This document shows positions 1 through 7,261 of a stretch of 7,307 nucleotides of DNA, piece after piece. Where the stretch lies: NCBI GenBank assembly GCA_018828205.1, contig JAHJWA010000329.1:1-7307 (forward strand), in the 5' to 3' direction. The notes under the pieces were generated by a model. It did not search any database and was not told the DNA's origin. It saw nothing but the letters and a program-made list of their open reading frames with translations. Positions within the stretch are counted from its first letter, which is position 1, and each line of letters begins with the position of its first letter. The position numbers were made by a program, and so were the translations under genes. This DNA comes from Alphaproteobacteria bacterium (GTDB taxonomy: Bacteria > Pseudomonadota > Alphaproteobacteria > Sphingomonadales > Sphingomonadaceae).

Positions 1-73
1 CAATCGCAGGATGCGCGCAGGTTCATCTGTTGCAGTCGACAGTTCGAGAATCCTTCTACCAGTGCAATATCTT
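1..73. other. Non-coding flank with no recognisable gene
   Basis: This stretch is noticeably less GC-rich than the rest of the window and looks intergenic. A plus-strand frame is open from base 3 to 215, but it would overlap the 3' end of the kinase by about 107 nt and I recognise no family in it, so no gene is called here. It could contain the very end of a convergent gene from outside the window. Confidence 0.4.
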
Positions 74-109
74 CGAAAGAGAGGGCGAAGTCGTCGAATT
101 GGACTTCGC
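74..109 (-). terminator. Hairpin at the kinase stop codon, probable transcription terminator
   Basis: An 8-bp perfect stem, GCGAAGTC / GACTTCGC (85-92 with 102-109), has a 9-nt loop and begins in the kinase TAG stop. On the transcribed strand it is followed by the pyrimidine run CCTCTCTTT. That run is not a clean U-tract, so termination may be weak, but position and symmetry fit the end of the transcript. On the plus strand no T-rich tail follows. Confidence 0.45.
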
Positions 110-3100
110 TACCAATCGGTTGTCTCGCCCGGCACGCCACCGGATCGCCCTTTTTTGCAACGAACGCCGAGCTTGTCCAGAGATCGCAGCAGCCGAGCCG
201 CATTATAGGGCTTGAGGATCAGATCGGTGCAGCGGTCGCGCATGAAGCGATCACCCAGCCCGTCGTCGCTGTCGACCGCGAGCAGGATGGGGATGTCGGC
301 ATAGGCCTTGCGCAGTTCGACGGCGATCGCTTCGCCTGCCTGACCCGGCAGGCTCTCGTCGAGCACCACCGCGGCATAGTCGCCCCGCGCGGCCCGTACC
401 TTGGACAGCGCCTCCGGCCCGGTCTGCGCCTCGTCCACCGCATAGCCCGCGCTCGCGAGACCTTCGGCGGCGAAAGCGCGCAGGGTGGCGTCGTTCTCCA
501 CCAGCAGGACCCGGCCGGTGCGCCCCTTGTCGAGCACATCGGCGACCTTCTGCGCCAGCGTCTGATAGGTGAAGGGTTTGGTGATGATCTCGACCCCTTC
601 ATCAAGCCGCCCGCCATGGACGATGGCGTTTCTCGTATAGCCGCTGGTGAACAGGATCTTCACCTCGGGGTAGCGCTCGCGAACCCGGTCCGCCAATTCG
701 CGCCCGGTGATCCCCGGCATCACCACATCGGTGAAAAGCAGGTCGAAATCGTCGTTTTCCTCGAAAACCCGCAGAGCCGCCTGCCCGTCATGCGCTTCCT
801 GGACCCGGTATCCCAATTCCCTCAGGCATTCGACGGTGTAGCTGCGGACATCGTCGTCGTCTTCGACCACCAGGATCGATTCCTGTGCCTGACTGACGTC
901 CGCCCCGCGGTCGTCCGTTTCGGTCTCGACCTGATGGTCGCTCAGCAGCCGGGGCAGGTAGATCTTCACCGTGGTGCCGTGGCCCTCCTCGGAGTAGATC
1001 TTGACGTGGCCGCCCGATTGCTTGGTGAAGCCATAGACCATCGAGAGGCCGAGACCGGTCCCCTTGCCGACCTCCTTGGTCGTGAAGAAGGGTTCGAAGA
1101 CCCGCGAAACGGTCTCGCGGGACATGCCCTGCCCGGTATCGGTGACGGCGATCACGACATATTGCCCCGGCGCCACCTCCGCATGTTCGGCGGCGTAGAT
1201 TTCATCCAGCCGCGCATTGGCGGTCTCTATGGTCAGCGTGCCGCCATCGGGCATCGCGTCGCGGGCGTTGACCGCCATGTTCAAGATCGCTGATTCGAGC
1301 TGGTTGGGATCGACTTCGACGCGCCATAATCCGGGGCTGGTCACCACCTCGAGGCGAACGGTTTCGCCCAGCGCGCGCTGCACGAGGTCGGACATGCCCG
1401 ACACCAGCCGATCGGAATCGATGGGTTTGGGCGAGAGCGGCTGCCGGCGCGAGAAAGCCAACAGACGCTGGGTCAGCGCCGCGGCGCGCTCGGCCCCCTT
1501 GAGGGCGCCCTCCAGCGCCCGCGCCGCCCGCGGATCCGCATGGCCGCTGGCGCTCAGCGCACGGCTCGCCATGTCGATATTGCCGGTGACCACCGTCAGG
1601 AGATTGTTGAAATCATGCGCGATCCCACCGGTGAGCTGGCCCACGGCTTCCATCTTCTGCGCCTGCCGCAAGGCCTCCTCCGCCTTGTTGCGCTCGGTGA
1701 CCTCGTCGGCGACGCGCTGTTCGAGCCGCTCGTTGAGCTCGCGCAGCGCTTCCTCGGCCCGGCGCCGCTCCGTCAGATCCTGCATCGCGCCGATCATCCG
1801 GACCGCCTCGCCCGCCTGATTGCGGATCACGAAGCCGCGGTCGAAGACCGGGACGTGTCCGCCCGAGCGGTCGAGAAAGCGGTACTCCCCCGACCAGTGG
1901 CTGGTGCTGCCATCGATCGCCTCGTGAATGCTCGCCTCTACGCGCGCGCGATCGTCGGGATGGATATGCTCGATCCACCATTGGCCCGTGTTCGCGACCT
2001 CGTGCGCTTCATAGCCGAACAGCGCCGTCACGGCCTCGTTCCACTGGACATGGCTGGTCACCAGATCCCAGTCCCAGATCGCGTCATTGGTCGCGCGGGC
2101 AGCCAGACGATAGCGTTCCTCGGTTTGCCGCTGCGCCGCCTGGGCGGCCTTTTCCTCGGTGATGTCGCGCGCCTCGATCACCGTGCCGATCGGCTTGCCC
2201 TCGTCGTCGAGCACCGGGCTGGCGGTGAAGGCCACCGGGTAGAAGGAATCGTCGGGAGCGACGAACAGCTCTTCGCCGCTCATCTGCGCCTGGGTCGGGA
2301 AGGCCCGGTCGATGGGGCATTCCTCGATCGGATAATGCGAACCGTCGGGCTTCTTGCGATGCACCACATCGTGCAGCGGCTGGCCCTGCAGCTGCTCGAA
2401 GCGGTAGCCGGTCAGCAGTTCGGCGGCGCGGTTGGCATAGATGCAGTGCTGGCGCTCATCCATCAGGAAGACCGCCTCGCGGGTGTTGTTGAGGATCGCA
2501 TCGAGCCGGCGCGAGGTCTCGTGCAGCTCCATCTCCGTCAGCCGGCGATCCTCGATATCGATCAGCACGCCCGGGAAGCTCAAGGGGGTGCCGTCCTCGC
2601 TCCTGTCGACCCGGCCGTTGGCTTCGATCCAGTAATATTCGCCGTCGGCGCGCCGCACGCGATATTGATGGACGTATTGGCCCCCGCGCGCGATCGCCTC
2701 GTCGATGGCGGAGAGCAGGGCATCCTTGTCATCGGGATGCACGGTCTCGATGATCTGCTCGAGAGAAAGCCCCGAATGGCCCAGCTTGGGATCGATCCCG
2801 AATGCCGTGGCGAAGGCCCGGTCGACCGAGAACCGGTCGTTGGGCAGATCCCAGAGCCAGGTACCGATGATCGCCCCGGCGTCGAGCGCGAGCTGGATCC
2901 GCTCGGCGTCGGCGCGAGCCCTGGCCTCGCTTTCGCGCAATTGCCGCTCGGCGATCACCTGGCCGGTGATTTCCTGGCAGGCGCAGAAAAAGCCCTCGAT
3001 CGCGCCCGAATCTCCCCGAACCGGGGTGTAGGAAAAGGAGAAGTGGGCTTCCTCGCGGTAGCCCCTGCGCTCCATCCAGAGCTCGATATCGCCGTTCTGC

Positions 3101-3441
3101 ACCGGATCGCCGCGCAGGACCTCTTCCACGATCGGCGAAAGGTCGGAGCGGATCTCCTCCCAGACCTCGAGAAAATCCCGGCCGAGCGCGCCGGCATCCT
3201 TGTTCGCCAGAATCGCCGAATAGGCATCATTGTAGATAAGCGTCCGCCTGGCGCCCCAGACCACGAACATCGGCTGCCCGGCGCCCAGCATCACATCGAC
3301 CAGCGTCTTGAGCGCCAGCGGCCAGTCGCCTGGGGCACCCATATCGGTCCCCGACCAGTCGTGGGATCGGATCCGCGCCCCCATATCGCCACCCTCGCGC
3401 GGGTAGACGATGTCAGAGCCGAATGAGTTTTGCTGGGTCAT
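109..3441 (-). CDS. Soluble hybrid sensor histidine kinase: four PAS domains, HisKA, HATPase, two receiver domains
   Basis: A 1110-residue cytoplasmic hybrid kinase with no membrane segment. Order: PAS1 about 43-165, preceded by the DWS...GDWP lead seen in alphaproteobacterial kinases; PAS2 about 180-305; PAS3 about 310-432, with the HRKKPDGSHYPIEECPI stretch typical of one PAS subgroup; PAS4 about 440-562; a charged helical linker about 556-595; HisKA with phospho-acceptor His609 in GGIAHDFNNLL; HATPase_c with N box NMAVNARDAM (721-730), DTGQGM (768-773), EPFFTTK (783-789) and GTGLGLS (794-800); receiver 1 about 855-968 with acidic pocket, Asp905, Thr932 and Lys955; receiver 2 about 976-1090 with Asp1028 and Lys1077 but Asn983 and Ala1055 where an acidic residue and Thr/Ser are usual. 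The HDFNNLL H-box recalls CckA-type kinases. There is no HPt domain, so output must go through a separate phosphotransfer protein or by contact. The ligand is unknown. The ATG at 3441 is chosen for its ribosome binding site; a TTG at 3498 is possible. Confidence 0.93.
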   Translation of the reverse strand: MTQQNSFGSDIVYPREGGDMGARIRSHDWSGTDMGAPGDWPLALKTLVDVMLGAGQPMFVVWGARRTLIYNDAYSAILANKDAGALGRDFLEVWEEIRSDLSPIVEEVLRGDPVQNGDIELWMERRGYREEAHFSFSYTPVRGDSGAIEGFFCACQEITGQVIAERQLRESEARARADAERIQLALDAGAIIGTWLWDLPNDRFSVDRAFATAFGIDPKLGHSGLSLEQIIETVHPDDKDALLSAIDEAIARGGQYVHQYRVRRADGEYYWIEANGRVDRSEDGTPLSFPGVLIDIEDRRLTEMELHETSRRLDAILNNTREAVFLMDERQHCIYANRAAELLTGYRFEQLQGQPLHDVVHRKKPDGSHYPIEECPIDRAFPTQAQMSGEELFVAPDDSFYPVAFTASPVLDDEGKPIGTVIEARDITEEKAAQAAQRQTEERYRLAARATNDAIWDWDLVTSHVQWNEAVTALFGYEAHEVANTGQWWIEHIHPDDRARVEASIHEAIDGSTSHWSGEYRFLDRSGGHVPVFDRGFVIRNQAGEAVRMIGAMQDLTERRRAEEALRELNERLEQRVADEVTERNKAEEALRQAQKMEAVGQLTGGIAHDFNNLLTVVTGNIDMASRALSASGHADPRAARALEGALKGAERAAALTQRLLAFSRRQPLSPKPIDSDRLVSGMSDLVQRALGETVRLEVVTSPGLWRVEVDPNQLESAILNMAVNARDAMPDGGTLTIETANARLDEIYAAEHAEVAPGQYVVIAVTDTGQGMSRETVSRVFEPFFTTKEVGKGTGLGLSMVYGFTKQSGGHVKIYSEEGHGTTVKIYLPRLLSDHQVETETDDRGADVSQAQESILVVEDDDDVRSYTVECLRELGYRVQEAHDGQAALRVFEENDDFDLLFTDVVMPGITGRELADRVRERYPEVKILFTSGYTRNAIVHGGRLDEGVEIITKPFTYQTLAQKVADVLDKGRTGRVLLVENDATLRAFAAEGLASAGYAVDEAQTGPEALSKVRAARGDYAAVVLDESLPGQAGEAIAVELRKAYADIPILLAVDSDDGLGDRFMRDRCTDLILKPYNAARLLRSLDKLGVRCKKGRSGGVPGETTDW

Positions 3442-3447
3442 TGAATG

Positions 3448-3451
3448 CCTT
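3448..3451 (-). promoter_or_regulatory. Ribosome binding site deciding the kinase start (AAGG)
   Basis: AAGG lies 6 nt before the ATG at 3441. The frame is open upstream to a TTG at 3498, which would add 19 low-complexity basic and Ser/Gly residues, but the well-placed ribosome binding site and the ATG favour 3441. Confidence 0.5.
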
Positions 3452-3535
3452 GCACCGGAGCCTGAGTTGAAGCGCTGGCGTTTCCCTCGCCCAGCCAATT
3501 CGATCAGGCAACTTTTTTGTCCCTTCCGCGAGGCC

Positions 3536-3961
3536 CTAGCCGTTGGGCCCGATCGATCCGTCGTTCAATATCCAGATGCCGGCGATAAGCGCCAGCCCGC
3601 CGATGATGATGGACCAGCTCATCCAGCGGATATTGGGGGTTTGCGGACGATCGATCGCATGGCTGGAAAGCCGGGCGAAGCTGCTACAGGCCCGCTTTTC
3701 GGCGGTGTAGGCTACCGTCATGCCCAGGACGATGAACAAGGAAGCGATCGCCTGCGCCAGCCATGGCGGCTGGAAGGCGCCGAAGACGACGTGAAAGGCG
3801 ATGCCGACACCGATCGCCGCAAATGCCGTCCGTAACCACCCGGCAAAGGTGCGTTCGGTGGCCTGTATCGTCCGATCCTCGGCCAGGTCCGTGCGGAATT
3901 CCGCCCATTCCGTGCTCAGTTCGGAATCGCTCATGTCCTCGGAGGGATCGTCCTGTGCCAT
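3536..3961 (-). CDS. DUF202/YidH-family small membrane protein
   Basis: A 141-residue protein with a charged, acidic N-terminal tail (1-30) followed by the DUF202 signature, visible as DRT..ATERTFAGWLRTAFA at about 29-48. Three hydrophobic segments follow or overlap it, at about 41-61, 67-85 and 115-133, so it should sit in the inner membrane. This matches the size and topology of YidH-like proteins, whose biochemical function is not established. About 29 residues, including a basic and Ser-rich stretch (KRACSSFARLSS), separate helices 2 and 3. The ATG at 3961 is kept as start although its nearest purine block (AAGG) is only 2 nt away; ATG at 3934 (residue 10) is an alternative with the same weakness. 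The gene stands 104 nt after otsA and 94 nt before the kinase, so it may share their transcript or have its own promoter. No functional link to trehalose can be seen. Confidence 0.85.
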   Translation of the reverse strand: MAQDDPSEDMSDSELSTEWAEFRTDLAEDRTIQATERTFAGWLRTAFAAIGVGIAFHVVFGAFQPPWLAQAIASLFIVLGMTVAYTAEKRACSSFARLSSHAIDRPQTPNIRWMSWSIIIGGLALIAGIWILNDGSIGPNG

Positions 3962-3989
3962 GGCCTTGGCTTACCCGCCTCGCCGGACA

Positions 3990-4001
3990 GCGCAATTGCG
4001 C
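3990..4001. repeat. 12-nt perfect palindrome GCGCAATTGCGC upstream of the DUF202 gene
   Basis: The sequence equals its own reverse complement over all 12 positions and is followed directly on the plus strand by a second, 6-nt palindrome, AACGTT (4002-4007). It lies about 30 nt before the DUF202 start codon in the otsA-DUF202 spacer, a plausible place for an operator. No matching regulator is encoded in the window and I do not recognise the site. Confidence 0.3.
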
Positions 4002-4033
4002 AACGTTAGATTTGCCGGAGATCGTCGCGATTT

Positions 4034-4055
4034 CGCCGCCTATCAGATGGCGGCG
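4034..4055 (-). terminator. GC-rich hairpin just after otsA, possible terminator or attenuator
   Basis: A perfect 7-bp stem (CGCCGCC / GGCGGCG) with an 8-nt loop lies about 10 nt past the otsA stop. On the transcribed strand it is followed by AAATCGCG, not a U-run, so it is not a standard intrinsic terminator. It could slow polymerase, protect the 3' end of the ots message, or mean nothing in such GC-rich DNA. Confidence 0.3.
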
Positions 4056-4065
4056 GAAAGCGGTT

Positions 4066-5463
4066 TCAACCGGCGCCCACGGCGGTCAGATCGGTTACGA
4101 AGTCCTCGGTCCAGCGCTTGACGTTGTCGTCGCGCACGGTCTCGATCGTGGCGTCGTAGCGCCGCTGGCGCTCGGCGAGCGGCATGTCGAGCGCGGTGTG
4201 GATGGCATAGGCCAGATCGTCGGGACTGTGCGGATTGACGATCAGCGATTCGGGCATCTGCAGCGCCGCGCCAGCGAATTGCGACAGGATCAGCACGCCG
4301 GGATCGAGCGGGTCCTGCGCCGCGACATATTCCTTCGCCACCAGGTTCATCCCATCGCGCAACGGCGTGACCAGCCCGATCTTGGCGGCGCGGAAGAAGC
4401 CGAACAGCTCTGCATGGCTGTAGCCGCGGTTGACGTAGCGGATCGGGACCATGTCCACTTCCGAGCGTGCACCGTTGATCTGCCCCGCCTTCTGTTCGAG
4501 TTCGGTGCGAATCTGCCGATAGCTCTCGACATCCTCGCGGCTGGGCGGCGCGATCTGGATGAAGACGAGGTCGCGGACGCGCTCGGGAAACTGGTCGAAG
4601 AAGCGTCCGATTCCGTCCATCCGCTCGGGCAGGCCCTTGGAATAGTCGAGCCGGTCGACCCCGATCATCGCGGTCCGCCGACGGGTCGAGGACAACAGCC
4701 GTTGTCCCGCCTGCCGCGCTTCCCCGGTTTCGCCCTGCGCCTGGAAGTCGTCCCAGTCGATCCCGATCGGATAGGCCTTGGCGATGGTCGTCCAGCCGTC
4801 CAGCGTCACCGCGCCGGTCTCCTCGTCGACCTCGGCACCGAGCTCTTCCGAGCAATAGTGCAGGAAGCTCTCGCGCCAGTCGACGGTCTGGAAGCCGACC
4901 AGATCATATTGCAGCATCGTTCGCACCAGCCGCTCGTGATAGGGCAGCGACACGAACAGCCGCGTCGGCGGCCAGGGGATGTGAAGGAAGAACCCGATCC
5001 GGTTCTTGAGCCCGCGCGAGCGCAGCCGCTCTCCCAGCGGGATCAAATGGTAGTCGTGGACCCAGACGAGATCGTCTTGCTCGATGAGCGGCGCGACGCT
5101 TTCGGCGAAGCGTTCGTTGACCCGCTCGTAGCCCTTGCCGGTCTCGCGCTCGTATTCGGTCAGGTCGAGGCGAAAGTGGAACAGCGGCCACAGCGTCGCA
5201 TTGGCATAGCCGTTGTAATATTCGTCGATGTCGCGGTGCGAGAGATCGATCGTCGCGGTGGTGACGCCGTCGTGGCTCTGCGTCGAAATCTCGCCGGTCC
5301 GGTCGTCGTCCTCGCCGCTCTCGGCGCCCGACCAGCCGAACCAGATGCCCTTGTGATCGCGCAGCGCGGAATTGAGCGCGCCCGCAAGCCCGCCCTGCGC
5401 ACCCGCAGCGCCGCGCGCCTTGGGCACCGCGACCCGGTTCGAGATGATGATGAGCTTGCCTAT
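4066..5463 (-). CDS. otsA: Alpha,alpha-trehalose-phosphate synthase (UDP-forming), apparent ATA start
   Basis: OtsA is a cytoplasmic GT20 retaining glycosyltransferase that joins UDP-glucose and glucose-6-phosphate into trehalose-6-phosphate. From the ATA at 5463 the product has 465 residues, close to E. coli OtsA (474), and aligns with it almost from the first residue. Visible motifs: LIIISNR at 4-10, where Arg10 corresponds to the glucose-6-phosphate-binding Arg of E. coli; WFGWSG at 41-46; DEYYN and LWP near 80-93; WVHDYH at 134-139; RIGFFLHIP at 155-163; DRLDYSKGLPER at 270-281, with the donor-phosphate Arg271 and Lys276; PLRDGMNLVAKEY at 367-379, with Asp370 and Glu378. All expected active-site residues are present. 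No ATG, GTG or TTG exists between the in-frame TGA at 5472-5470 and the SNR motif. The first standard start, GTG at 5427, would delete 12 residues including Arg10. The ATA overlaps the GH15 stop as ATAG, so translation is probably coupled. The gene identity is certain; the start is the open point. Confidence 0.95.
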   Translation of the reverse strand: MGKLIIISNRVAVPKARGAAGAQGGLAGALNSALRDHKGIWFGWSGAESGEDDDRTGEISTQSHDGVTTATIDLSHRDIDEYYNGYANATLWPLFHFRLDLTEYERETGKGYERVNERFAESVAPLIEQDDLVWVHDYHLIPLGERLRSRGLKNRIGFFLHIPWPPTRLFVSLPYHERLVRTMLQYDLVGFQTVDWRESFLHYCSEELGAEVDEETGAVTLDGWTTIAKAYPIGIDWDDFQAQGETGEARQAGQRLLSSTRRRTAMIGVDRLDYSKGLPERMDGIGRFFDQFPERVRDLVFIQIAPPSREDVESYRQIRTELEQKAGQINGARSEVDMVPIRYVNRGYSHAELFGFFRAAKIGLVTPLRDGMNLVAKEYVAAQDPLDPGVLILSQFAGAALQMPESLIVNPHSPDDLAYAIHTALDMPLAERQRRYDATIETVRDDNVKRWTEDFVTDLTAVGAG

Positions 5464-7256
5464 CGGACTTCACTCCACGGTTTGGACAGCAGACCGGCGC
5501 AATTGATTACCCCTACGAGCGAATAGGTCTGGGGGAAGTTCCCCCACAGCTCGCCGGTCTCGTAATCGAGATCCTCGCTCAGCAGCCCCGAGCGCGTCGT
5601 GTGGCTGAGCATGGTCTCGAACAGCACCCGCGCCTCGTCGTCGCGCCCGACCAGATGGAGCGCCTCGATCAGCCAGAAGGTGCAAACGTTGAAGGCGGTC
5701 TCGGGCGCGCCGAAATCGTCTTCGGCGGCATAGCGCAGCATATGGTCGCCGCGCCGCAGATCGCGCTCGACCGCCGCGAAAGTCTCGAGGAACCGCTCGT
5801 TATCGGGCGAAAGAAAGCGCAGCTCGACCATCTGCAGCAGGCTGGCGTCGAGATAGTCGCTCTCGAAGCTGGCGCCGTAATGGCCCCCGCCCTCGCCGTC
5901 CTCGACCCAGGCCTCGCTCTCGATCCTGGCGCGGATCGCAGCGGCGCGCTGCTGCCAGAATTCGCAGCGATCCTCGCGACCGAGCCGCTCCGCAACATTG
6001 GCGAGCCGGTCGCAAGCCGCCCAGCACATCACCGCCGAATAGGTGTGGACCTCCTGCCGGGTACGGAATTCCCATAAGCCCGCATCGGGTTGGTCGTGCA
6101 TCGCCCAGGCCATCTCGCCGACCTGTTCGAGACTCTCGAAATCGCCCTCGTCGGCCATCCGCAGCAGTCGCCGGTCGAAGAAACCCTGCACCGTCGGCAG
6201 GACGATCTGGCCGTAGCAATCGTGCTGGACCTGCTTGAAGGCGGCGTTGCCGCGCCGCACCGGGCCCATCCCGCGATAGCCCGCGAGCGCGGTCTCATGG
6301 CCCTCGTCGAGCTCGCTCTCGCCCATCACCGAATAGAGCGGCTGGATATGCCCGCCCTTGGCGCCGTCGATGATGTTGCGCAGATAGGCGAGGTACTTCT
6401 CAAGCACATCGAGCGCGCCCAGCCGGTTCAAGGCCTGCACCGTGTAATAGGAATCGCGGATCCAGCAGAAGCGGTAGTCCCAATTGCGCTCGCTGTCGGG
6501 CGCCTCGGGAAGCGAGGTGGTCAGCGCGGCGACGATCGCGCCGGTCTCCTCGTGCTGGCACAGTTTGAGCGCGATCGCGCAGCGGATCACCTCGTCCTGC
6601 CATTCGAGCGGAATGTGCAGCCCGCGGGTCCAGTGCGCCCAATAGCGCTCGGTCAGCGCTTCCATCTGGCACAGTTCCGAGCGCAAATTGCCCACGAAGG
6701 GTTCGTCGGGACCGAGGAAGAAGTGCAAATCGTGCTCGAGCCGGAAGCTGCGGTTCTCGAGCACATAGCCGATCGGCGCATCGGTGCTCAGCCGCAACGC
6801 CTGGGGATCGCACAGATAGCGGATGTGGTTGGTGCCATGGGTCGTCTCGGCCCGCGCTCCGCCGTAGTTCTTCATCGGCGTCAGCACCATCCGCAGCCGC
6901 GGCGTGCCGGCCACCGGGCGCAGGATGCGGGTGAAGGCCACCGGGCGATACATCCGCCCCGAGCGCTCGAAGCGCGGGCAGAAATCGTGGATCTCGACCG
7001 CGCTGCCGTCCGCGGCCTCGAGCCGCGTGACCAGGATCGGCGTATTGCGGCGATAATGCTGGGTCGCGGAAACCTGTCCCTCGATCTCGAAGCGCCAGAC
7101 TCCATCCTCGCGGTTCTCGCCATTGAGCAGCGTGCAGAACACCGGATCGCCGTCGACGCGCGGCACGCAGCCCCAGGCGAAGCCGCCAGCGCTGTCGACC
7201 AGCGCGCTGACCTGGCAATTGCCGATCGGCCATAATTCGAGATTGGGCGTATCCAA
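5460..7256 (-). CDS. GH15 glycoside hydrolase (glucoamylase/trehalase-like)
   Basis: This is a family 15 inverting alpha-glucosidase of 598 residues, about the usual length for bacterial members. There is no signal peptide, so it is probably cytoplasmic. Residues 5-170 form the N-terminal trehalase-like/beta-sandwich domain, beginning LELWPIGNCQVSALVD. The (alpha/alpha)6 catalytic barrel follows, with the family block NWDYRFCWIRD at 258-268. The likely general acid is Glu396 in GLWEFR, and the likely general base is Glu561 in GLLSED, followed by GNFPQ at 572-576. Known bacterial and archaeal GH15 enzymes include glucoamylases, glucodextranases and trehalases; the substrate cannot be read from sequence alone. 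The position between otsB and otsA suggests trehalose or a trehalose-linked glucan (inference). The TTG start is 5 nt after the upstream stop; an in-frame TTG at 7277 would add 7 residues. The TAG stop overlaps the proposed otsA start. Confidence 0.9.
   Translation of the reverse strand: MDTPNLELWPIGNCQVSALVDSAGGFAWGCVPRVDGDPVFCTLLNGENREDGVWRFEIEGQVSATQHYRRNTPILVTRLEAADGSAVEIHDFCPRFERSGRMYRPVAFTRILRPVAGTPRLRMVLTPMKNYGGARAETTHGTNHIRYLCDPQALRLSTDAPIGYVLENRSFRLEHDLHFFLGPDEPFVGNLRSELCQMEALTERYWAHWTRGLHIPLEWQDEVIRCAIALKLCQHEETGAIVAALTTSLPEAPDSERNWDYRFCWIRDSYYTVQALNRLGALDVLEKYLAYLRNIIDGAKGGHIQPLYSVMGESELDEGHETALAGYRGMGPVRRGNAAFKQVQHDCYGQIVLPTVQGFFDRRLLRMADEGDFESLEQVGEMAWAMHDQPDAGLWEFRTRQEVHTYSAVMCWAACDRLANVAERLGREDRCEFWQQRAAAIRARIESEAWVEDGEGGGHYGASFESDYLDASLLQMVELRFLSPDNERFLETFAAVERDLRRGDHMLRYAAEDDFGAPETAFNVCTFWLIEALHLVGRDDEARVLFETMLSHTTRSGLLSEDLDYETGELWGNFPQTYSLVGVINCAGLLSKPWSEVR
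5473..5476 (-). promoter_or_regulatory. Ribosome binding site supporting an ATA start for otsA (GGAG)
   Basis: GGAG sits inside the final codons of the GH15 gene, 9 nt before the ATA at 5463-5461. The spacing is good for a Shine-Dalgarno element and places initiation exactly where the conserved OtsA N-terminus requires it. No similar purine block precedes the GTG at 5427. Confidence 0.55.
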
Positions 7257-7261
7257 GGGTC

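Noticed and set aside
3..215. Plus-strand frame open from the left edge, overlapping the kinase 3' end
   Set aside because: A convergent gene tail is possible, but I recognise no family and it would run about 107 nt into the kinase gene. The overlap and lack of motifs make it unsupported.
1540..3426. Long plus-strand open frame (628 codons) opposite the kinase gene
   Set aside because: It is the antisense shadow of the kinase. Strong third-position GC bias keeps antisense frames open. The translation is rich in Arg, Ala, Asp, His and Val without any domain I recognise, while the minus strand carries clear PAS, HisKA, HATPase and receiver motifs.
3513..3518. Run of six T on the plus strand in the DUF202-kinase spacer
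   Set aside because: On the transcribed (minus) strand it reads as A, so it is not a U-tract. No gene runs in the plus direction towards it and no strong stem precedes it.
3442..3535. Possible promoter for the kinase (TTGCCT element in the spacer)
   Set aside because: The TTG-like hexamer has no acceptable -10 partner at 16-18 nt, and no GGAAC...CGTT stress-sigma motif is present.
4904..5473. Minus-strand frame beginning GTG at 5473, just after GGAG
   Set aside because: It would place a standard start near the GGAG, but in a different frame from otsA. Its product is an Arg/Ala-rich out-of-frame reading, and the start is too close to the GGAG. Reaching OtsA from it would need a frameshift for which I see no slippery site.
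3763..5526. Long plus-strand open frame (587 codons) crossing the DUF202 start, the spacer, otsA and the GH15 end
   Set aside because: It spans several gene boundaries, has no recognisable motif, and lies opposite the unambiguous otsA sequence.
6090..7235. Plus-strand open frame (381 codons) opposite GH15
   Set aside because: Antisense shadow of a gene with intact catalytic motifs; the composition is that of reversed GC-rich codons.
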